Shown one piece after another: positions 58,471 through 64,000 of a stretch of DNA of 64,000 bases. The notes under the pieces are model-generated. The model was not told the origin of the DNA. It saw nothing but the letters and a program-made list of their open reading frames with translations, and did not search any database. The stretch lies in NCBI GenBank assembly GCA_025506515.1, contig CM046442.1:114189136-114253135 (forward strand). Reading direction: 5' to 3'. Position 1 is the stretch's first letter. Every line of letters starts with the position of its first letter. This stretch comes from Flaveria trinervia (lineage: Eukaryota > Streptophyta > Magnoliopsida > Asterales > Asteraceae). The position numbers and the translations under genes are program-made.

Positions 58471-59818
58471 GGTGATGATGAAGGACTGAGTGGAAAGAAG
58501 AGAGGAGATGATGATGACGAAGAAGGTGATGCTACTGCATCAGCTTCTACCCAGGCACAAGAGAGAGTTCCAAGAGAGGTCAAGAGCAAGGAGCCTCATC
58601 TTCAGATCCTCTAGTTGAAGAATTGACCGATCAAGATAAAAATAAAACATCACAGCAAGATGAATATGATATTGCTCCCCTTCAGCAAATCAAGTCTCAA
58701 TTCACCATGATTCTTGATTTGCAAGGGATCATCAGAAGGTCGGTTAGCTATACTCCCAAAGAAGGAGAAATTATACATGATCTGACCGACGAGCAGCTGG
58801 CTGAGATGTTTCGACTCAATCCGGATGAAATTGTTAAGGATGCTCCAGAAGTTGATGTTTTAAGTGATGAGGAACTGGAGGATTTGAAGAGATTGAGATT
58901 GAGGATGTTACAGCAGAATATTATCCAGAGTACACTGACCGCGAGGGAAATGTGATACCCAACCTGGGTGATATATTCGGTAGTGCTACATTTGAGAAGC
59001 TGGATGAGATGGAGAAGGAAAAGGAAAATGATGAAAGCCAAGCCCTAGCCTTGGATGCAGATGTTGACATAAAGAAGGCTGAATGCACAGCTTGTTTTGC
59101 TGAAATAAGAGCCCAGCGCACAGCTCCAAAGCAAAATGCCTACATCAAACTCTACAAAGTCAAGAAACATCATAAGGTGTCAGGCAAGATCATTGTGTGG
59201 GCCTATTTTGAAGACCTAAACGTCTATGCTATAAAATGGGAGAAGGGAATAGAGTACTTTAGGTATCCTCATGATCTGAAGACTCTCCTAGGCTTTGAGC
59301 TTAACCAACTAGCATGCTTAAATCTGTTGTATGCTAATCCCAGAAAGAAGTCAGGTTGGTTTGAGTCTGCACTGAAGAAATAATACCGCACCAGATGGGT
59401 CAACTTTAAGCCTTAACAACCGAAACATTTTATCCGTAAGACTGAAGTTGATCCTATGACTGGAAGACCGAAAGTAGTGTTGAAGTGGAGTTCCCCGCAC
59501 ACGATGTCTAAGATTCCCTTACGGGAAATGCCTCAGGACTTCACTCCACATTTCAAGTGGAGGTATTATGACTGGAGGATGGGTGAAATGGTCATAGTTT
59601 TGAACAGAGAGGGAAAAATGGAAACTATCAGGGTATTTGACCCAATGTGGCCTACTAACTTGTCAGCTGACGATGTCTACACTTTACAAGCTCTCCAATT
59701 CCAGAATGTAATACGACTTTGCTTTGCATTTGAAATACCCGCAGGAGTCACAAGAGAGGAGAAGTACAAGAGGTTTGAGGAGTATATGAAGGATGTCAGA
59801 CGTTAGAGTAAACAAGGT

Positions 59819-59831
59819 CCAAGGGGGAGTT
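59819..59831 (+). other. Polypurine tract of copia C
   Basis: CCAAGGGGGAGTT directly before the 3' LTR. Confidence 0.9.
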
Positions 59832-60482
59832 TGTTGATACATATGTCCCTAGTTTATGTGCTTAATGTAAAATTTCTGGCATGGCTTACATATGTGTAAT
59901 GAAACAATGTAATGATATATGATTTATGTTTTGAGGTTTACTTATATCTTATTCATATATATGAACTTACTATATATGTTTGAAGTTTATATGATGATTC
60001 ATGCTAATGGACCATACTTTTGGACCATACGCATGAATACATCATGCTAACGAACCAGGCACACGACTAACCCAGGAGATTGGATTAGTCATACGATTGA
60101 AACATGAGAATGACTCAGTCGCAGGACTGAACCTTCAGTCATGCGTATGAATCAGTCGCATGGGTCAGTCGCACGACTGAACCATACTAATGATTCAGTC
60201 GCACGAATGAAGGTTACAAACCTATAAATACCACATAATTCATGGAAAATTTAGACTTCTGACACATACTCATAACCTAGCCGTCCAGAGAGTCCAGAAA
60301 CCCTATTCCATGTTCATAGTTCCCATCTAATCGTTTTCTACTCAATCTTAATGTTTCTTTAATCGATAAATCGATCAAGTTTGCGTTCTCACTGATTGGA
60401 TCGCTAATCAAATAGGATTCCGCACTATTTGATCTGGTTTCACGCATAATCATTAGTACTCCATACATACATGGTCCTAACA
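59832..60482 (+). repeat. 3' LTR of copia C
   Basis: 651 bp, TGTTGATACATA to GTCCTAACA. Aligns with the 5' LTR with many substitutions and small indels. It keeps CAGTCGCACGACTG as a perfect palindrome at 60166-60179. TATA at 60223-60230. Confidence 0.93.
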
Positions 60483-60487
60483 TATTT
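60483..60487. repeat. Right target-site duplication of copia C
   Basis: TATTT, matching 47241-47245. Confidence 0.88.
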
Positions 60488-63022
60488 CCTCTTGAATCAT
60501 CAGAATATTTGAAGGAAGGACCTATAATTACTCGAAATACATCTTTAGTTATTTATATGACCAAATAAAAGTATAGAAAAATGATAAGATGTTCATGTTT
60601 CCGAGGTTCCTTCAACTGATCATTAATTCTGAGTTGCTTGACATAGAAAGAGCAGGAGACGTGTTTGTACAAGCTCACTTAGGAAGATCTGTCTTAAACA
60701 ATAATAGTGGCAAATATGAAGGTGAAGATATGCTCATGTTTGCACACGTGGTTGATTCTAATGCCAACATCCACAAGAGTTAGTTTATGAAGATCCCCAG
60801 GACAGTTCTCCTACTGCTACTAAACAAGCTTCTAACTCTCCTCCCCAATATCCCATTTAACATCAATCACTAGCCAGTGAAAACACCTTGCCCATCTCTC
60901 CCATTCATCCTCAATCACCAATTCATCAACAACCTCCAACACCACAAAATCAATCACTAGAAAGTGCCCACACAAAACCTATTTCCCTTAACCACTCTCA
61001 ATGCTCGGTTCACTCTATGAGATAGAGTTAGTATCCCAATCAAGCACTACCCCACTCTCAATCACCAACTCACAAAACCCTATCTTGTCTAATCACACTG
61101 AACAAGTTTCACCAATCACTGATCTTCAACAACAACAACAACCATGTCAAGATTCTGCAAATGCAGCTGTTGAATCTAGCTTAAGCTCAACAAGTGTAGC
61201 TCCTGGTGAAGGTGAAATGTTGTGCTTGATGTAGTAAATCAAGAAGATGAAGGGGAGGCAAACTATGTTAATGTTATTGCCTATCATGAAGATGATCTTA
61301 GTGATAAGGACATTCCTGTCAGCAAAAGTTACCTAGTGGATGAGTATAACAAATTGAATATCAAGTCCAACAAGTGGTTAGAAGGAATAAATGATCTAAA
61401 GAGGCTAATTAGGGAGAAGGAAGACATGTTGATAAAATAAGAAGCATCAATTAAAAGATTAAAAGAAGATGTTGTAACTGATCATGAGGTTATAGATGCT
61501 TTGCTTCAGAAGCTGGATGAATTAAAGGAATCTATTGAACATGAAAAGTCTGAAAGGGAGCTGCTCATGATAGAGGTCAGTAAAGTAGACAAAACTATCT
61601 CTGATCAAGCTATTCATATGAAAAGAAAATATCAAGAAATTGAGGAGCTAAAGATAAGACTCAGTGTTCTTGAACCAAGTTCTCCTACAACAAAATCATT
61701 AAAAGAATTAGCTGAAGCTTCAAAACTAATCATGTAATATACCAGGAAAAGAAAGTATTAGGTTTCAGGCAAGAAAGAGGTGATCAAAATTGATGATTCT
61801 CCCAAAAGATCAAAAACCATGTCTCTTGAACACACCTTTTTAGTAGATTTATATACTATGAAGGCTATGTCACATGTTGAAGAAGATAGTGATGATGAGT
61901 GGAATGAGCTAACCAAGATGGAATCTCCAAATGAACAACAAGAAAAAGATGATCAACTGATGACTACAAAAGACATCTTAGAAGAAAGGCCAGAATCTGC
62001 CATGTTCATGACTTTGATCAATTTGGTTTTCCATATGACATGGTTGAAAGAATGAACCTATCTGAAATGAAGAATATACTTAAAGAGTTTGAGCTTGAAA
62101 GATTCATGATTCCCAATTGTAATTATGAAACTTTCACTACTTTTCAAGTTGTTTTAAAGATAAAGAAATATGTGGGCCATGGTGATATAGCAAAACTTAC
62201 CAAGTACAACTTGACATGTTGGCTACAAAGTCACAAATACAAGATGCATGAGCTAAAAGGAAGGTCACTAACTAAACTAAGGAGAATGATGGAACATGTC
62301 ATTAAAATAGAATTAAAGACTGGAGTAAGGTTCAGAACTGCAACACCAAATCTTGCATATGAACTCCAATCAAAAATTATGTTTAACCAATTACTCTTGA
62401 AAGAAAAAACCAGCATAAATGGAAAGAAAGTCTCATTAGAGAACTAAGAGAAGTTATTCCTGGGAAGGTATGGCCTTTGGGCACAATTATGAGAGAGATC
62501 ACTCAAGAAAAATCTTCTCTAATCTAGTTGTTTGATCATATCACAACTCCCACTACTGTTGAAGATAATAGGATTATGGCCTGGAAATATGATCAAGAGT
62601 GGGATTGTGCGCTTATCAAGAGGGTATCTCAAAGGGTTGAATATTTCCATTTACTTGAATCAATCTTGTTGTTTCCTGATGTTGTCATTAAAGATCTCCA
62701 AAGTTTAATCATCTCTAACTACCCAATAAGAGGAAGAGATTTCTCTATATTGGTTGGAAAGTTGAAATCAAAATTCAAGGATGATGTACTCAAGGATGCA
62801 AGAAAAGAAGGTAGGGAACACTAGAAAAGATACAAAGGGTAGAGAAAATCAAAATCCAACTCCTCTACACTGGTTGATGATGAATTCTTGAGGAGAGTTG
62901 GATGCTCTAATAGAAAAGCAGTAGCCATGAAAGTTATTGAACGAAATCAATACACTCTTCGCATAACTAAGTGGGAATATGTTGAGTATACGAAAGAACT
63001 GATGCTACTAAGAAATGAAGAA

Positions 63023-63027
63023 AAGAA
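63023..63027. repeat. Presumed left target-site copy of the LTR at 63028
   Basis: AAGAA. The partner, if any, lies beyond the window. Confidence 0.35.
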
Positions 63028-64000
63028 TGTTGGACCAAAAGAACCAATGAGCCAAGATCAGAAAACCTCTAAGTCCCACATGGTATCACAACAACTGCTG
63101 AAAGCCTCATCAGCAGTTTGACAAGTGTTGAAGACTTCAACAGCTGAAGATCAAGTGCTGAAGACTTCAACAGCTGAAGAACTAAAGTACTGAAGTACAA
63201 CAGCTGAAGAACACAAGTGCTGAAGACTTCAACAGCTGAAGAACTAAAGTACTGAAGTACAACAGCTGAAGAACACAAGTGCTGAAGCTGAAAGACCAAG
63301 TACTGAAGTACAACAGCTGAAGAGTTTACAAGTGCTGAAGATCAACAACTGATGTACAAAGTCTGAAGACAAAGACTGAAGACATCAGCTGATGATATCT
63401 ACTGAAGTCATCAGCTGATGAAACATCTGAAGTTCAAAGTCTGAAGATCAAGTACTGAAGCGTCAGTAGTTTGTCACAACTGCTGAAGAGTACTTCTTCA
63501 GTAGTTGTGATATTAGTAGTTTTATATTTCTAGTTTCAGTAGTTTTATGTTCAGTAGTTTTGTAAAACAACTGAAGAGCTTGTTCTTCAGTCGTTGTAGT
63601 TTCAGTAGTTTCTAATCAGTAGTTTTATATTCTGTACTTAACACTCTGATATGTCTCAGTAGTTGTGAACATTTCAGTAGTTTGTTAAGAGTTAGTTATT
63701 TTTGTATTAGATCTGCCAGTTGTCACTTTCCGTGATAACAGCAGTGATTGTTGCACTCTATATAAGGAGTGACAACCTATTGTAATCGAGGCGGATGAAT
63801 GAATGATTTGAATGATTTGATTAGAAACATTCCATATCTATAAACATTCTTTGAATCAGAAATATATTTTCTCTCGCTATAACCGTATGTGCTCTTAATG
63901 CATACAAGCATCGATCTCTTGCTACAATTTGTCTAATTCCTGTTTGTATTCAGCTGCTTTGAACCCTAATACATCAAACTTGTGATCGCTGATCCTGTCA
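63028..64000 (+). repeat. 5' LTR (or solo LTR) related to copia B, reaching the window end
   Basis: Opens with TGTTGGACCAAAAGAACCAA, identical to the copia B LTR start, and shares its motif types, but the U3 is diverged and expanded: tandem CAACAGCTGAAG / AAGTACTGAAGTA units at 63130-63320 and the AACAACTGAAGA hairpin at 63566-63595 (one mismatch). TATA box CTATATAAGGAG at about 63757-63768. The last bases GATCCTGTCA resemble the B LTR end GATCCTAACA, so its end is probably at or very near 64000. The interior is not visible. Confidence 0.8.
63130..63320 (+). repeat. Tandem CAACAGCTGAAG repeats in the LTR at 63028
   Basis: Units of about 30-60 bases alternating CAACAGCTGAAGA, CAAGTGCTGAAG and AAGTACTGAAGTA. 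An expanded version of the U3 motifs of copia B. Confidence 0.8.

Larger units (their letters stand above)
57018..59806 (+). pseudogene. 3' ORF of copia C, broken
   Basis: Open from 57018 for 227 residues: LLKCIASRKGGFDEMLDQIQ, MYPRFLQMIID (also in copia A: MFPRFLQLIIN), then an acidic stretch. The N-terminal FW domain seen in A and B is missing. A Thr/Pro-rich repeat (57866-58060), a coiled coil (58216-58330), an Asp-rich stretch (58364-58470) and acidic text follow in shifted frames. C-terminal domain about 58952-59806: KKHHKVSGKIIVWAYFED, KGIEYFRYPHDLKTLLGFEL and FDPMWPTNLSADDVYTLQ. No signal peptide or membrane segment. Role unknown. Confidence 0.75.
47246..60482 (+). mobile_element. Copia C: full-length SIRE-like element with 3' ORF
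   Basis: 13,237 bp, with LTRs at 47246-47899 and 59832-60482, tRNA-Met primer site, gag, PR, INT, RT, RNase H, a ~2.7-kb spacer with hairpins and a TATA box, 3' ORF and polypurine tract. Duplication TATTT. Its LTRs differ from each other more than those of copia B, so it is older. It sits inside the 3' ORF of copia A. Confidence 0.95.
60483..63027 (+). pseudogene. 3' ORF of copia A, remaining part
   Basis: Continues from 47245. PRFLQ segment: MFMFPRFLQLIINSELLDIE (60589-60783). Pro/Ser/Gln-rich linker to 61221. Coiled coil about 61222-61737 (KLDELKESIEHEKSERELLM, KYQEIEELKIRLSVLE). Acidic 61780-62055. C-terminal domain 62040-63020: NYETFTTFQ, KLRRMMEHVIKIELKTGVRF, IMAWKYDQEWDCALIKRVS, RVEYFHLLESILLFPD and FSILVGKLKSKF. 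Several stops. Cut off at 63027 by another LTR. The missing C-terminus can be seen in the A' copy at about 6950-7414. Confidence 0.78.

Noticed and set aside
57819..58589. Val/Gly-rich, His/Tyr-rich and Ser-rich ORFs on either strand
   Set aside because: They are alternate-frame readings of the ACC and GAT repeats.
57018..59806. Envelope-like glycoprotein in the 3' ORF (position after pol, Thr/Pro-rich tract)
   Set aside because: No signal peptide, no hydrophobic membrane segment and no cleavage-site pattern in the copia A, B or C 3' ORFs. The Thr/Pro tract is a minisatellite product.

Overview
This window is plant nuclear DNA made almost entirely of LTR retrotransposons inserted into one another. 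I find no host gene, tRNA, rRNA or bacterial feature. The elements are Ty1/copia of a large SIRE/Maximus-like type, with a gag carrying extra zinc knuckles, pol in the order PR-INT-RT-RH, and an additional ORF between pol and the 3' LTR, plus Ty3/gypsy of the Tekay/Del chromovirus type. Primer sites complementary to initiator tRNA-Met and the 3' ORF family point to a eudicot. The 3' ORF resembles proteins I know from asterid, especially Asteraceae, genomes, but that placement is low-confidence.

Layout, left to right. (1) 1-4003: copia D, left-truncated LTR, primer site, gag, PR and INT, cut off inside INT. (2) 4004-7453: rearranged copia remnant A' (linker, PR, INT, then a deletion joining it to the C-terminal part of a 3' ORF). 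(3) 7454-8337: one LTR that is both the 3' LTR of A' and the 5' LTR of copia A. (4) Copia A runs 8338-11922, 40998-47245 and 60483-63027, split by later insertions. (5) Gypsy G1 (+ strand, 11923-40997) sits in the gag-pol linker of A. It is internally deleted. (6) Gypsy G2 (- strand, 14981-24646, TSD CTATG) sits in the gag of G1 and keeps all domains including a chromodomain, with frameshifts. (7) Copia B (28250-40608, TSD CGTAT, two 791-bp LTRs) sits in the 3' LTR of G1. (8) Copia C (47246-60482, TSD TATTT) sits in the 3' ORF of A. (9) An LTR related to B starts at 63028 and runs to about the window end, also inside the 3' ORF of A.

All gag, pol and 3' ORFs are broken by stops, frameshifts or deletions. 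Copia B is best preserved: RT to RNase H has only one frameshift over about 1.1 kb. Much of the apparent intergenic space is LTR or the long pol-to-3'ORF spacer.

The most interesting signal is in those spacers. In copia B and C the spacer repeats the short palindromic motif that fills the element's own LTR U3, and it ends in a TATA box just upstream of the 3' ORF. Copia A has different hairpins in the same place, again followed by a TATA box. In A and C a plausible 5'UTR intron ends at or next to the 3' ORF start codon. This reads as a second, LTR-like promoter for the extra ORF. The three 3' ORFs share an architecture: an N-terminal FW-type domain (seen in A and B), a PRFLQ segment (seen in A and C), a low-complexity linker, a coiled coil and a C-terminal domain.
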